38,448 nucleotides of DNA from JAWLFY01 sp041685355 (GCA_041685355.1 JAWLFY010000032.1:1-38448), one strand, 5' to 3'; positions 1 to 8,949 are shown, counted from the stretch's first letter. The notes: generated by a model not told the origin, from the letters alone. Made by a program: numbers and translations.

Positions 1-965
1 CCGACCGAGCGTTCCTCACCGGCCGGGAAGCCGATCCCGCCGCGAAGTTCACCGCGACCGATCGCCGACCACAACTCGGCCGGCGACACGCGGCCGATCG
101 TGTAACGGCTGGCGGTCTGTCGCATTTGTTCCAGGATCGCGACATACGGGTCGGTCGCAACGGTCGGTTCCATCCCCGAGCGTTCGAACAGCCATCCGCG
201 ATCGAGCGACGTCGCCGCCCGCAACAGGAACATCGCCGCGGCCCAGCCTGGGGCGAGCGGTTCCGCGGCGGCGCCGTCGACGCCTTCGACCCACGCGTCG
301 TAGTCGGCCCAGGTCTGTGGCGGGTCGTCACCGTCGACCGTGACCCATGCCGGTTGGCGAGTTCCCAACGGCACGGCCGTCACGACGCCGGCGTACGTGG
401 CGGCGGCGTTGCGGAGCGCCGACGGCATCCGGCCGACGAGCGATCGGTCTTCGCCGTCGGAGTCGGTCATCCAGGGTGCCAACCGGTCGGCGGCGAACAA
501 TCCCGCCTGGGCGATCAGGGGGTAGATCAAGACATCGGTTCGATCCGCCGATTCTTCGATCGGTTCATCGAGCTCGGTCGCGCCGCCGCGAGTCAAGCCG
601 ATCGCGGTCATCTCCAGCGGCAACGGGCTGACTCCCCCCCACGCCCGGCGGATCACGTCGAATTCCGCTTCCTTGCCGACCCACGTCACCCGCAGCGGGA
701 TGTCGACCCGTTCCTCGGTGGCGGGCGAATCACCCGTCTCGGCCGTCTCTTCGCCGCGGCACCCGAGCACCCCGGCGGTGAGCCCCACCGCAGTCGCGGA
801 CAACCAATCGCGACGCGCAAGCCGCATTCGGCTGCCGGCGTTGGATACAGGAGAGCCCGCGTACGATGACTCCCCACCCACGCTCGTTGCTGGGTCACCC
901 GAGTCGGGTGCCGGGGCACCCGAGTCCGATGCTGGGGCGTCGTGGGCGGTGTTCGGTTCAGACAT
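1..965 (-). CDS. Tat-type lipoprotein resembling an extracellular solute-binding protein (partial, cut by left edge)
   Basis: The frame is open from ATG 965 to the window edge, so the C-terminus is missing (about 321 codons seen). The N-terminus has a twin-arginine motif (RRDWLSATA) followed by a hydrophobic stretch and a lipobox ending GVLGC, which predicts export by Tat and lipid attachment. Beyond it the chain (for example IPLRVTWVGKEAEFDVIRRA, TDVLIYPLIAQAG) reads like a substrate-binding protein of a sugar ABC transporter, but I see no decisive family motif. An in-frame start at 827 gives a signal peptide of ordinary length; the 46 residues before it are Ala/Pro/Ser/Asp-rich and repetitive, so 827 may be the true start. 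The gene is divergent from xylB, which fits a role in sugar uptake by inference only. Confidence 0.7.
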   Translation of the reverse strand, partial: MSEPNTAHDAPASDSGAPAPDSGDPATSVGGESSYAGSPVSNAGSRMRLARRDWLSATAVGLTAGVLGCRGEETAETGDSPATEERVDIPLRVTWVGKEAEFDVIRRAWGGVSPLPLEMTAIGLTRGGATELDEPIEESADRTDVLIYPLIAQAGLFAADRLAPWMTDSDGEDRSLVGRMPSALRNAAATYAGVVTAVPLGTRQPAWVTVDGDDPPQTWADYDAWVEGVDGAAAEPLAPGWAAAMFLLRAATSLDRGWLFERSGMEPTVATDPYVAILEQMRQTASRYTIGRVSPAELWSAIGRGELRGGIGFPAGEERSV

Positions 966-1105
966 TCGTGAAACGTCTCGGGTGCGAAAGGAGCGGAGCA
1001 GCCGGTGCATCGAAGGCGATCGGAGGCGGTGCATCGATGGGGAAGTACGCACTATAGTGGTCGCCAGTTCGTACCACCGAATTCTCCTCTCCGCCATGGA
1101 ATCTG
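966..1105. promoter_or_regulatory. Divergent intergenic region between the solute-binding-like gene and xylB, with operator-like repeats
   Basis: The direct repeat CGGTGCATCGA occurs at 1003-1013 and 1027-1037, 24 bp apart. A perfect 10-bp palindrome CACTATAGTG lies at 1050-1059, about 46 bp before the xylB start, and contains TATAGT, a plausible -10 element. No good -35 box or Shine-Dalgarno is visible. The repeats could be regulator sites for sugar-responsive control; this is inferred from position only. Confidence 0.35.
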
Positions 1106-2632
1106 ATGAGTCTTTATCTGGGAATCGACGTCGGGACAACCGGGACCAAGGCGTTGCTGATCGATGCCGCCGGGACCGAGTTGGCCGAGGCGACCGCCGG
1201 CTACCCGATGCACCAACCGAAGCCGGGTTGGACCGAACAGGATCCTGACGATTGGTGGAAGGCGACCGTCAAAGCCGTCCGCGCGATCTTGAAGCAGGCC
1301 TCAGTGCAGCCGGCCGACGTCCGCGCGATCGGGCTCAGCGGCCAGATGCACGGCTCAGTATTCCTCGACGCCAAGGACCAGGTGATCCGCCCGGCACTGT
1401 TGTGGAACGACCAGCGGACCGCGGCCGAGTGCGACCAGATCACCGAAGCGGCGGGTGGACGGCGGGCGTTGGTGAAGATGGTCGCCAACCCCGCGCTGAC
1501 CGGATTCCAGGCCCCCAAGATTTTGTGGCTCCGCAACCACGAACCGAAGCACTTCGACCGTCTCGCGAAGGTGCTGCTCCCGAAAGACGAGATCCGCCGC
1601 CGGATGATCGGCGACTACGTGACCGAGGTCAGCGACGCCAGCGGCACGCTCCTGCTCGACGTCGTCAAACGGGGTTGGTCGAAGAAGCTGCTGGGACGGC
1701 TCGATCTCGACGCCGGTCTGTTGCCGCGGGTGGTCGAGAGCGAAGAGGTGACGGGGACGCTGACGCCGCAGGCCGCCAAGGCGCTGGGGCTGACGACCGA
1801 GTGCAAGGTCGTCGGCGGCGCCGGGGACTGCGCCGCCGGGGCGGTTGGCAACGGCGTCGTCAAACAAGGCATACTCAGCACGTCGATCGGCACCAGCGGC
1901 GTGATGTTCGTGCACAGCGACGAACCGCAGTACGACGCCGAGGGACGTCTGCATACGTTCTGTCACGCCGTTCGCGGCAAGTGGCACACGATGGGGGTCA
2001 ACCTGACCAGCGGCGGGTCGCTGCAGTGGTGGGTCGAATCGGTGCTGCAGGGGTTAAGCGGCGTCCCCGCGAAACGGCTTTACGAAGCGGCGACCGCGGA
2101 GGCCGCTGCCGTCACGGCCGGGAGCGACGGGCTGCTGTTCCTCCCCTACCTGAACGGCGAACGGACGCCGCACGCCGACCCTGACGCCCGCGGCGCTTTC
2201 GTCGGGATGAACCTGACCCACACCCGCGGGGCGATGACCCGCGCGGTGATGGAAGGGGTCACATTCGCGCTCCGCGACAGTTTGGAGATCATCGAATCGC
2301 TCGGCGTCCCGGTCCGCGAAATCCGCGTCTCGGGGGGCGGCAGCAAGAACCGGTTGTGGCGTCAAATGCAAGCCGACGTGTTCGCCCGCCAAGTCTCGAC
2401 GCTGCGGGTCGAGCAAGGCCCCGCGTTCGGAGTCGCCCTGCTCGCGGCCGTCGGCGACGGCGCGTACAAGTCGATCGAATCGGCCTGTCGGGCGACGATC
2501 GACGTCGCGGAGAAAACGAAACCGGTTCGGGGTGACGTCAACCGTTACCAAGATCTCTTCCCGACCTACCAAGAACTTTATCGAACGCTGGCCCCGTCGA
2601 TGAAGACATTGGCCACCTTCCAAAACCGATGA
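1106..2632 (+). CDS. xylB: Xylulokinase (FGGY carbohydrate kinase)
   Basis: The 508-aa product has the usual length of a xylulokinase, which phosphorylates D-xylulose with ATP to give xylulose 5-phosphate for the pentose phosphate pathway. The N-terminal phosphate-binding loop reads LGIDVGTTGTK. It is followed by the substrate-region motifs YPMHQPKPGWTEQDPDDWW and IGLSGQMHG, the catalytic-Asp segment GGAGDCAAGAVG, and the C-terminal FGGY-type segments FLPYLNGERTPHADPDARG and RVSGGGSKNRLWRQ. ATG 1106 begins right at the conserved first strand, so the start is secure although no clear ribosome binding site precedes it. Its stop overlaps the next gene by 4 bp, so the two are probably co-translated. 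Another FGGY sugar kinase is possible, but the motif set fits XylB best. Confidence 0.92.
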   Translation: MSLYLGIDVGTTGTKALLIDAAGTELAEATAGYPMHQPKPGWTEQDPDDWWKATVKAVRAILKQASVQPADVRAIGLSGQMHGSVFLDAKDQVIRPALLWNDQRTAAECDQITEAAGGRRALVKMVANPALTGFQAPKILWLRNHEPKHFDRLAKVLLPKDEIRRRMIGDYVTEVSDASGTLLLDVVKRGWSKKLLGRLDLDAGLLPRVVESEEVTGTLTPQAAKALGLTTECKVVGGAGDCAAGAVGNGVVKQGILSTSIGTSGVMFVHSDEPQYDAEGRLHTFCHAVRGKWHTMGVNLTSGGSLQWWVESVLQGLSGVPAKRLYEAATAEAAAVTAGSDGLLFLPYLNGERTPHADPDARGAFVGMNLTHTRGAMTRAVMEGVTFALRDSLEIIESLGVPVREIRVSGGGSKNRLWRQMQADVFARQVSTLRVEQGPAFGVALLAAVGDGAYKSIESACRATIDVAEKTKPVRGDVNRYQDLFPTYQELYRTLAPSMKTLATFQNR

Positions 2633-3708
2633 GCCGCCCCATGAACGATCAGTCGACCGTGTTGGTGACCGGTGGCGCGGGGTTCATGGGTTCGCACGTC
2701 GTCGAAGCGATCCTGCGGGAACCGGCGCTGGGCAGCGGACCCGTGGTGGTCGTCGACGACCTTTCGGGCGGTTGCCGCGACCACGTCCCGTCCGACCCGC
2801 GGGTCGAATTCGTTCAAGGGGACATCAACGATTCGGCATTGGTGGCCACGTTGTTCGAACGTCACCGGTTTCGCTTCGTGTACCACCTTGCCGCGTACGC
2901 CGCGGAAGGGCTGAGCCACTTCATCCGCCGGTTCAACTACGGCAACAACCTGTTGGCGAGCGTGAACCTGATCAACGCCGCGATCAACCACGGCTCGGAG
3001 TGCTTCGTCTTCACCAGCTCGATCGCGGTTTATGGCGATGCCCCCTCGCCGCTGCGAGAATCGACGCCGCCGCGACCGGTCGACCCGTACGGGATCGCGA
3101 AATACGCGGTCGAACTCGACCTTGCCGCGGCGCTCGCGACGCACGGGCTGCGGCACGTGATTTTTCGGCCCCACAACGTCTACGGCGAGCGACAAAATTT
3201 GGCGGACCCGTATCGCAACGTGGTCGGGATTTTTATGAACAAGTTACTGCACGGGGAACCGATGCCGGTGTTCGGCGACGGGACGCAGCGCCGCGCGTTC
3301 ACGTATGTCCGCGACGTGTCCCCCGCGATCGCCCGCGCCCCGCTCAACCCGGCCGCGATCAACGGGACGTTCAACTTGGGGTCCGACACGCACCACTCGG
3401 TCAACGAGCTGGCCGATCAGGTCCGACGCGCGATGGGGGTCGACGGAGAAACGTCGCACCTCCCGGCGCGGCACGAGGTGCACGTCGCCTACAGCGACCA
3501 CACGCGGGCCCGCGAGACGTTCCCGGAGCTGACCGATACGCCGCTCGAGGAAGGTCTCGCGAGGATGGCCGCTTGGGCGAAAACCGCCACGATCCCCCAA
3601 CCGCAATCGTTCGAACCGCTGGAAGTCGAACGCGCCCTGCCGCCGTCGTGGCGATCGACAAGAAATCGATCGACAAGAAACGGAGGGGTTAAAAGACGGC
3701 GGGGTTAA
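2629..3708 (+). CDS. NAD-dependent epimerase/dehydratase (UDP-glucose 4-epimerase-like)
   Basis: An extended-type short-chain dehydrogenase of 359 aa. The Rossmann motif TGGAGFMGSH lies near residue 15, VVDDLSGG at the end of strand 2, and DINDSALV marks the adenine-contact Asp. The catalytic set is Ser in FTSSIAVYG plus Tyr and Lys in YGIAKYAVE. The motifs PHNVYGERQNLADPYRNVV and FGDGTQRRAFTYVRD match sugar-nucleotide epimerases such as GalE, which interconvert UDP-sugars at C4; the exact substrate cannot be told. It starts in a 4-bp ATGA overlap with xylB, with a second possible start at 2641. The C-terminal 20 residues are basic and encoded by an imperfect 15-bp duplication (RSTRN twice, about 3650-3680), so the tail looks like recent repeat growth. 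Confidence 0.85.
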   Translation: MSRPMNDQSTVLVTGGAGFMGSHVVEAILREPALGSGPVVVVDDLSGGCRDHVPSDPRVEFVQGDINDSALVATLFERHRFRFVYHLAAYAAEGLSHFIRRFNYGNNLLASVNLINAAINHGSECFVFTSSIAVYGDAPSPLRESTPPRPVDPYGIAKYAVELDLAAALATHGLRHVIFRPHNVYGERQNLADPYRNVVGIFMNKLLHGEPMPVFGDGTQRRAFTYVRDVSPAIARAPLNPAAINGTFNLGSDTHHSVNELADQVRRAMGVDGETSHLPARHEVHVAYSDHTRARETFPELTDTPLEEGLARMAAWAKTATIPQPQSFEPLEVERALPPSWRSTRNRSTRNGGVKRRRG

Positions 3709-3710
3709 AA

Positions 3711-3738
3711 CACAGAGACACAGAGTTCACAGAGAGAG
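3711..3738. repeat. CACAGAG short intergenic repeat
   Basis: Three CACAGAG units spaced 8-9 bp apart sit between two convergent genes, directly after a doubled GGGGTTAAAA motif (3686-3710). From memory, CACAGAG-type motifs recur between genes in many environmental bacterial genomes; their function is unknown to me. Confidence 0.5.
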
Positions 3739-3760
3739 GAAGCGAGGGGGGAGGGCGGAC

Positions 3761-4855
3761 TTAGTCGCTGGGGGTGAGCCACCCGGCGGGGCGGTGGATG
3801 CCTCGGGTTGGGGCGGGGATGGCGTCGCCGTCCGGGGTGCCGTTGGTCCGTCGGAACTGACGGGGGCGTCCGCGGTGACCACGCTTCGACGGTGCGTCGG
3901 GGGTGGCGGTTTCCGATTCACGGTCGGGATCGTCGTCGGAACGAAGCTCGCGGTCGGGGTTGGCGGTTTTCGAGTCCGAAGGCGATCCGGTCGCGGCGGA
4001 ATCCGAGCCCGTGCGGGCTTCCTCGCGGACGCTTTCGTTCGAGAGGTTCTCGTTCGAGAGGCTTTCGGTCGGGGACGCGTCGAATCGGGTGTCGCGTCGC
4101 AGGTGCCGGTGGAAGCTGGGGGGGACGTCGATGGTCATCGACGGGCGTCGCGGCTGGTTGCTTTGGGAACCGTCGTCGGTCGGTCGGTCGGCGTGTCCGG
4201 TGAGGGCGACACGGGAGGAGCGGTCGTTGGGGTCTTCGATGCCGGTGGCGTGGGCGACGACGTCGCCGGCGCGTTTTCCTTCGGGGGCTTTGACGTATTT
4301 GCCGACGCCCGGGAGTAGCTTCATCGTCGGCTTCGAGATCACGACGCCGCCTTCGCGGCCCTCGAAGCGGACCACGAGGCTGAGTTTTCGGTTCGGGCCG
4401 CCGATTTCGTCCCACGGCAACCAGATGCTGTAGGAGGCCCCCAAGTCGGTGTGGCTCATGTGCTCGGGCAACTGGTCCGCGGTGAACACGTACTTCTTTT
4501 CCGGCCGTGTGGCGTCGGAGGAGAGGTCGTCACTGTCGAACGCGTAGACCACCAGCCCGCCGTCGACGACGACCGGGTCAGGTTCCTCGCCGCGGTAAAA
4601 GTAGACCCGGCCGCCGAACCCGCGGACCCCTGGCATTTGTGGCTGGTGCAGCACGGTGTCGGACCAAATGACCATCATCCGGTCGGGCATCTCGGGCTTC
4701 GAATCGGTCGCGAACGGGTTCAGCTTTCGCGGGCCGGCGTCGCGGAAGAACTGGCAGCCCGCGACGCTGATGGCGAGACACGCGAAGACCGCGATCGCGA
4801 CGCGCCCGGCGACGAAACGCGGTCGGGTGGTTGGGGCATTTTCGTGTCGGATCAT
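3761..4855 (-). CDS. Planctomycete lipoprotein of unknown function, third gene of the secretin locus
   Basis: The 364-aa product has a signal peptide ending in the lipobox SVAGC with Cys34 as the predicted lipidated residue. A folded core of about residues 50-215 is rich in beta-strand patterns (MMVIWSDTVLHQP, RVYFYRGEEPDPVVVDG, YSIWLPWDEIGG, LSLVVRFEGREGG). The last 150 residues are Ser/Arg/Asp/Pro-rich and probably disordered. I recognise no named domain. The start codon overlaps the secretin stop by 4 bp (ATGA), the strongest sign that it works with the secretin. Lipoproteins encoded beside secretins are often pilotins, but those are usually much smaller, so a structural or accessory role at the envelope is at least as likely. 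Confidence 0.75.
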   Translation of the reverse strand: MIRHENAPTTRPRFVAGRVAIAVFACLAISVAGCQFFRDAGPRKLNPFATDSKPEMPDRMMVIWSDTVLHQPQMPGVRGFGGRVYFYRGEEPDPVVVDGGLVVYAFDSDDLSSDATRPEKKYVFTADQLPEHMSHTDLGASYSIWLPWDEIGGPNRKLSLVVRFEGREGGVVISKPTMKLLPGVGKYVKAPEGKRAGDVVAHATGIEDPNDRSSRVALTGHADRPTDDGSQSNQPRRPSMTIDVPPSFHRHLRRDTRFDASPTESLSNENLSNESVREEARTGSDSAATGSPSDSKTANPDRELRSDDDPDRESETATPDAPSKRGHRGRPRQFRRTNGTPDGDAIPAPTRGIHRPAGWLTPSD

Positions 4856-7800
4856 CGGCGGTTCCCCCGTTGCGGTGCGGGTGCGTTCGTCTCTCCGCGT
4901 GGTGAAGGGGTCGGTTCTCCGCGTGGTGAAGGGGTCGGTTCTCCGCGTGGTGAAGGGGTCGGTTCCCCGAGCGGTAGCGACTCGCCGGATTCAAGTCGAT
5001 CGATGGCGGGTTCGTTGAGCGGCACCGGTTCGAGTGATTCGAGCACACTCGGGGATGGTTCTTCGGCTCCTGGTTGCGGTGATCCTTCGCTTCGGCCGCG
5101 GGGATCGACGTCGGGATAGATCACGTCCCAAGATCCTTCTTCCTCCACCAGTTCGGCGAACTCGGGGTTATCGAGGTATTCGCCATGGAGGTCGAACACG
5201 TCGGCGGCACACCAACTCATGCGGGCGGTTTCGACTTGCTTCAGCCGTTCGGCGTCGGAAGCGTTTCGGATGACCCGGGGTGTGAGGATGATTAGCAATT
5301 CGTTTCTTCGGTCGATCATCGAGTCGAAGCGGAACAGGTTTCGGAGGATGGGGATGTCACCGAGCACGGGGACCTTGCGGTGAATTTCTTCTTCGCTGGT
5401 AGTGATCAGTCCGCCGAGGATGATCGTTTCGCCGTCGGCGGCGCTGACGGTGGCTTGGGCGCTGGCGACGTCGATGCGGGGGCTGCGGATGGTGGTGCCG
5501 TCGGAGCTGACGGAGACCGGGATCCCTTCGCTCTCGGGGCCGATCGCGGATTTCTCCGCATCGATCTCCATCACGACGTTCCCCTCGGGGCTGATCCGGG
5601 GGGTCACGCCCAAGATCAGTCCGACGTTTTCGAGTGCGATTTCGTTTTGCTGGCCGATTTGGTTAATTGACGAGCCGATGATGCGGGGCACCCGCTGGCC
5701 GACTTGGATGAAGGCGGGTTGGTTGTCGAGCGTCAGGATTTGCGGCCGGCTCAGGACTTGCATCCGCCGTGACTCCTCGAGCGCCCGCAGCAGCACGCTG
5801 ACGTTTTGGCTGCTGGCGGACAGCACCAGCCCGCCGAACCCGAGCTCGGAGTTCGTCCGGCCGACGCTGAAGTTCGACAACCCTTGACCGCCGACGTTCG
5901 ACGCCCCGTTGATCGCCTGTTCGGAGCCGCTGTTGCCGAGATCCTGGCTGTTGAAATTGAATCCCGGATTGTTCTCGGCACCGATGATCAGTTCTTCGGT
6001 TTCCGTCAGGATTCCGGACGCGGTCGACGTTTGGGACGTCTGCGTTAGGGTGACGAGATCACCGAGCAGGCTCCGGTCGAAGAGGACGGAGTCTTGGATC
6101 CCGAGTTCGACGCCGAACTCTTCGGCGTTGCCGAGTGACACTTCCGCGATGACGACTTGGATCATCACTTGGGGCGGTTGTTCGTCGAGTTTTTCGATCA
6201 ACCGTTCGATCTCGGTGAAGTACCGCGGCGTGGCGCTGAGGACGAGTTTGTTCGAGACCGGTTCGGGGACGACGACGACCTCTTTTTCGAGTTGTTGGAA
6301 CGGGTTGGCCGCGCCGGGCGTGGCCGATTCGACTTGGCGGGTGTTTCGCAGGAACTCGTTGATCGCGAGCGCGACGTCGACCGCGGGGGAGTTTTTCAGT
6401 TGGTACACCATGTTCTTTCGCTGCATCGTGTCCGACTCGTCGAGGCGTGCGATCAACGCGTCGACGATCCTCAGGTCCCCTTCGGAGCCGCTGACGATGA
6501 CGCTGTTGCTCCGCGCGTCGACGGTGAAGCGGAGGGGGACGAGCGAGGAATCCCCGGGGGCGCTGGAGACCTGGGCGACCGGGGTGTCCCCGGCTTCCTG
6601 GCTCGGGAGTAGCGCCCGAAGCGTTTCGACGAGGCTACCCGCGTCGCCGTATTCGATCGGGAAGATCTTGATCTTGGCCGTCGCCCCTTCGGAATCGAGT
6701 TGCCGGATCAGGGCTTCGATCAGTTCGAAATTTTCGGCCGGGGCGGAGATGATCAGGCTGTTCTTCCGCGGGTCGACGGTGACTCGAATGTTTTCGAGGA
6801 TCCCGGAGACGACGAGTTCACGACGCATCGGGTCGTCGATCATCAATTCCATCGTCGTCCCACGCACGTCCCCGGTTGGCGACTCGATCGCTTGTTCGAG
6901 CGTTTCCGCCAAATCGGCGGCGATGCTGTTGCGGATCGGGAACATGCGGGTCCGTTGGACGCGACGGCTTTCGGGGGAATCGAGGCGTTCGATCAGCCGG
7001 GCGACCTCGGCCATGTCTCGCGGGGCGGCATGCACGACGAGCGAATTCGTCCGCCCATCCACGGTCGACTGGATCGTCGGTTCCATCCCTTCGGGGCGAT
7101 CGTCAAAGAAACCCGTGATCGTTTGCTGCAGTTCTTGAGCGGTGGCGTACTTGAGGCGGAACACGTCGAACTGGGTTTCCGGTTCGACCTCCTGGTCGAG
7201 TTTATGAATCAGTTCTTTCAGCGCGGCGACGGCATCGCCCCAACCGATCAGGAGCATCGCGTTCGGCTTTCCGAGCGGTAGGACTTGGGCGCGGCCCTGT
7301 CGGGACCCGAGCAGACTTTCTTGGGTGTCTTCGATGATCTCGGCGATCCGGCCGGACTGGGAATACTCGAGCGGGATGATCTCGATCGCGGGACGTGTTT
7401 CGCGGCTGAGCGTTTCCAGTTGTCGAATGATTTCCGCCAGATCTTCGACATCGCGATCGCGTCCGCGGAGGATGATCGCGTCGAGTTCGGGGAGCGTTTC
7501 GATCTCGATCCCGTCTAACTGCGGCAACGGGGAGCTGCCTGGGGGGGCGTCGTCGTCGGTGTCGGTGTCGTCGTCGCCGGCGTTCTCGGCGGGGGCGTCG
7601 CCGGCTTGAGACGCGTCGGACGCCGGCGGTTGGGCCGCGGCGAACCGGAACGGGGTTCCGGGACGGGACGCGATCCGGTCGGAGCCGGGCCGCGGGCTGG
7701 CGTTCCGGCTGGGGGGCGTTTTGGCGGCGATCGTGTCGGCGGCGTGTCGGGAGGCGCGGAGCAACGCCTCGACGTGAGGGCTCGCGTCGGGGGAGACGTT

Positions 7801-8799
7801 GACGAGTCGTTCGGTGGTTCCTTCAGGGCCGGCGTCGCCACGGCTGATCGCGGCGAGCAATCGTGAAAAGTCTTCGACCGAGCTGGCCGGTCCATCGACC
7901 AGCACGTCTTCGCGGGCGAGGTCGAAGTCGATCGTGATGGGGCCGGAGCGGGCCGAGATCGTCCACGGATCGGCCTCGCCTGTTGCCCCTTCCGAGCGGT
8001 CGTCGAACCAGCGATGAAGTTCGTTTCGGATCGAAGCGGCTCGGCCCCGCGGGAGCGAGTACAACCTTCGGGTCGGCTCGGTCGACCGGCGAGGCGAGCG
8101 ATCCGCGTCGGCGGCGGTGGGCTCGGCGGCGGAGGGCTCGGCGGCGGAGGGGGCGTTGGCGGGGCGGTCGGCGGTTCGCGTCGACCCGGCAACCGCCGGG
8201 TCGATCCCGTTCGCGGGATTCGCGGCGGATGGGGTGCGATGCGAGTTTTGTTGCGTCGGCGAGTTCGATGCCGCCCGCGAGGAGGTTTGTGGCGATGAAA
8301 GCCGTGCCATCGGCGCGCCGTCGTGATCGACCGCGGTCGGCGAAGTCGTCGCATTCCCCGGATTTGTGACCGCACGGGGTCGGTCCATCCGGTCGAGCAC
8401 GGTTTCTAGCAATTCGTGAGTCCAAACGGGGCCCCTCAGCACGATTCGGTCGCGAACGTCATCGATCCGGATTTCGACCCCGGGCTCCCGTTCCACGAGC
8501 GGCCGGAAGACGGCGAGAATTTCGGCAGGGGATCGATCTCGGATCGCGTAGGCGACCCGTTCGAGGTTCGAATCTTGCTGGGTCGCGGTCTGTTGCGACG
8601 ACGCGGTCTGTTGCGACGACGCGGTCTGTTGCGACGACGCGGTCTGTTGCGACGACGCGGTCTGTTGGGACGACGCGGTCTGTTGGGACGACGCGGTCTG
8701 TTGGGACGACGCGGTCTGTTGCGACAAAATGGGGGCCGCGATCAGCGAAACGGACACCGCCAAGGCGAACCGAAGGCGGGGGAGCGGCATCGGGTGCAT
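4852..8799 (-). CDS. Multi-N-domain secretin (GspD/PulD-type outer-membrane channel)
   Basis: With the start at 8799 (MHPMPLPRLRFALAVSVSLI) the product is about 1,315 aa. The frame is open upstream to 8898, but that part lacks signal-peptide character; a start at 8790 is also possible. Order: signal peptide; eight SQQTAS repeats (about 25-71); about eight N1/NolW-like beta-alpha-beta domains to about 870, each ending in patterns such as NSLVVHAAPRDMAEVARLIE, with a Pro/Asp-rich linker near 393-430; the secretin core at about 875-1178 (IQVVIAEVSLG, VLSRPQILTLDNQPA, DGETIILGGLI, VPVLGDIPILRNLF, ELLIILTPRVI); and an acidic Pro-rich tail with GEPTPSPR repeats. Secretins form outer-membrane rings for protein or pilus export. 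Most have N0-N3; this one has no visible N0 and about twice the usual N1-type domains. Confidence 0.9.
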   Translation of the reverse strand: MHPMPLPRLRFALAVSVSLIAAPILSQQTASSQQTASSQQTASSQQTASSQQTASSQQTASSQQTASSQQTATQQDSNLERVAYAIRDRSPAEILAVFRPLVEREPGVEIRIDDVRDRIVLRGPVWTHELLETVLDRMDRPRAVTNPGNATTSPTAVDHDGAPMARLSSPQTSSRAASNSPTQQNSHRTPSAANPANGIDPAVAGSTRTADRPANAPSAAEPSAAEPTAADADRSPRRSTEPTRRLYSLPRGRAASIRNELHRWFDDRSEGATGEADPWTISARSGPITIDFDLAREDVLVDGPASSVEDFSRLLAAISRGDAGPEGTTERLVNVSPDASPHVEALLRASRHAADTIAAKTPPSRNASPRPGSDRIASRPGTPFRFAAAQPPASDASQAGDAPAENAGDDDTDTDDDAPPGSSPLPQLDGIEIETLPELDAIILRGRDRDVEDLAEIIRQLETLSRETRPAIEIIPLEYSQSGRIAEIIEDTQESLLGSRQGRAQVLPLGKPNAMLLIGWGDAVAALKELIHKLDQEVEPETQFDVFRLKYATAQELQQTITGFFDDRPEGMEPTIQSTVDGRTNSLVVHAAPRDMAEVARLIERLDSPESRRVQRTRMFPIRNSIAADLAETLEQAIESPTGDVRGTTMELMIDDPMRRELVVSGILENIRVTVDPRKNSLIISAPAENFELIEALIRQLDSEGATAKIKIFPIEYGDAGSLVETLRALLPSQEAGDTPVAQVSSAPGDSSLVPLRFTVDARSNSVIVSGSEGDLRIVDALIARLDESDTMQRKNMVYQLKNSPAVDVALAINEFLRNTRQVESATPGAANPFQQLEKEVVVVPEPVSNKLVLSATPRYFTEIERLIEKLDEQPPQVMIQVVIAEVSLGNAEEFGVELGIQDSVLFDRSLLGDLVTLTQTSQTSTASGILTETEELIIGAENNPGFNFNSQDLGNSGSEQAINGASNVGGQGLSNFSVGRTNSELGFGGLVLSASSQNVSVLLRALEESRRMQVLSRPQILTLDNQPAFIQVGQRVPRIIGSSINQIGQQNEIALENVGLILGVTPRISPEGNVVMEIDAEKSAIGPESEGIPVSVSSDGTTIRSPRIDVASAQATVSAADGETIILGGLITTSEEEIHRKVPVLGDIPILRNLFRFDSMIDRRNELLIILTPRVIRNASDAERLKQVETARMSWCAADVFDLHGEYLDNPEFAELVEEEGSWDVIYPDVDPRGRSEGSPQPGAEEPSPSVLESLEPVPLNEPAIDRLESGESLPLGEPTPSPRGEPTPSPRGEPTPSPRGETNAPAPQRGNRR
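4893..4964. repeat. 24-bp in-frame tandem repeat, 3 copies, in the secretin C-terminal tail
   Basis: Three identical 24-bp units encode GEPTPSPR repeats near the secretin C-terminus, followed by a degenerate fourth. Units abut with no spacers. The period keeps the frame, so copy change would alter tail length only. Confidence 0.9.
8587..8725. repeat. 18-bp in-frame tandem repeat, about 8 copies, just after the secretin signal peptide
   Basis: Units begin at 8587 and recur every 18 bp to 8713, the last being partial. They encode SQQTAS repeats on the minus strand. Copies differ mainly by one base (TTGCGAC versus TTGGGAC). The array lies between the signal peptide and the first N-domain and probably forms a flexible Ser/Thr/Gln linker. 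Confidence 0.93.
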
Positions 8800-8949
8800 C
8801 CTGACAACTCGGGGCCGGGGTGAATCGGTCAATGGTGCGCGGAGACCGCCGTGGCAGGGACGGTCGGCGGGAACGCACGACAGTCGGCGGGGACGCACCG
8901 GGGGGAATAAGAAACCGGACGTCCCAGCGTCAAGCCGATTCTCAGTGCC

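Noticed and set aside
8587..8725. Possible CRISPR array
   Set aside because: Units of 18 bp abut without spacers, are in frame with the secretin and no cas genes are present.
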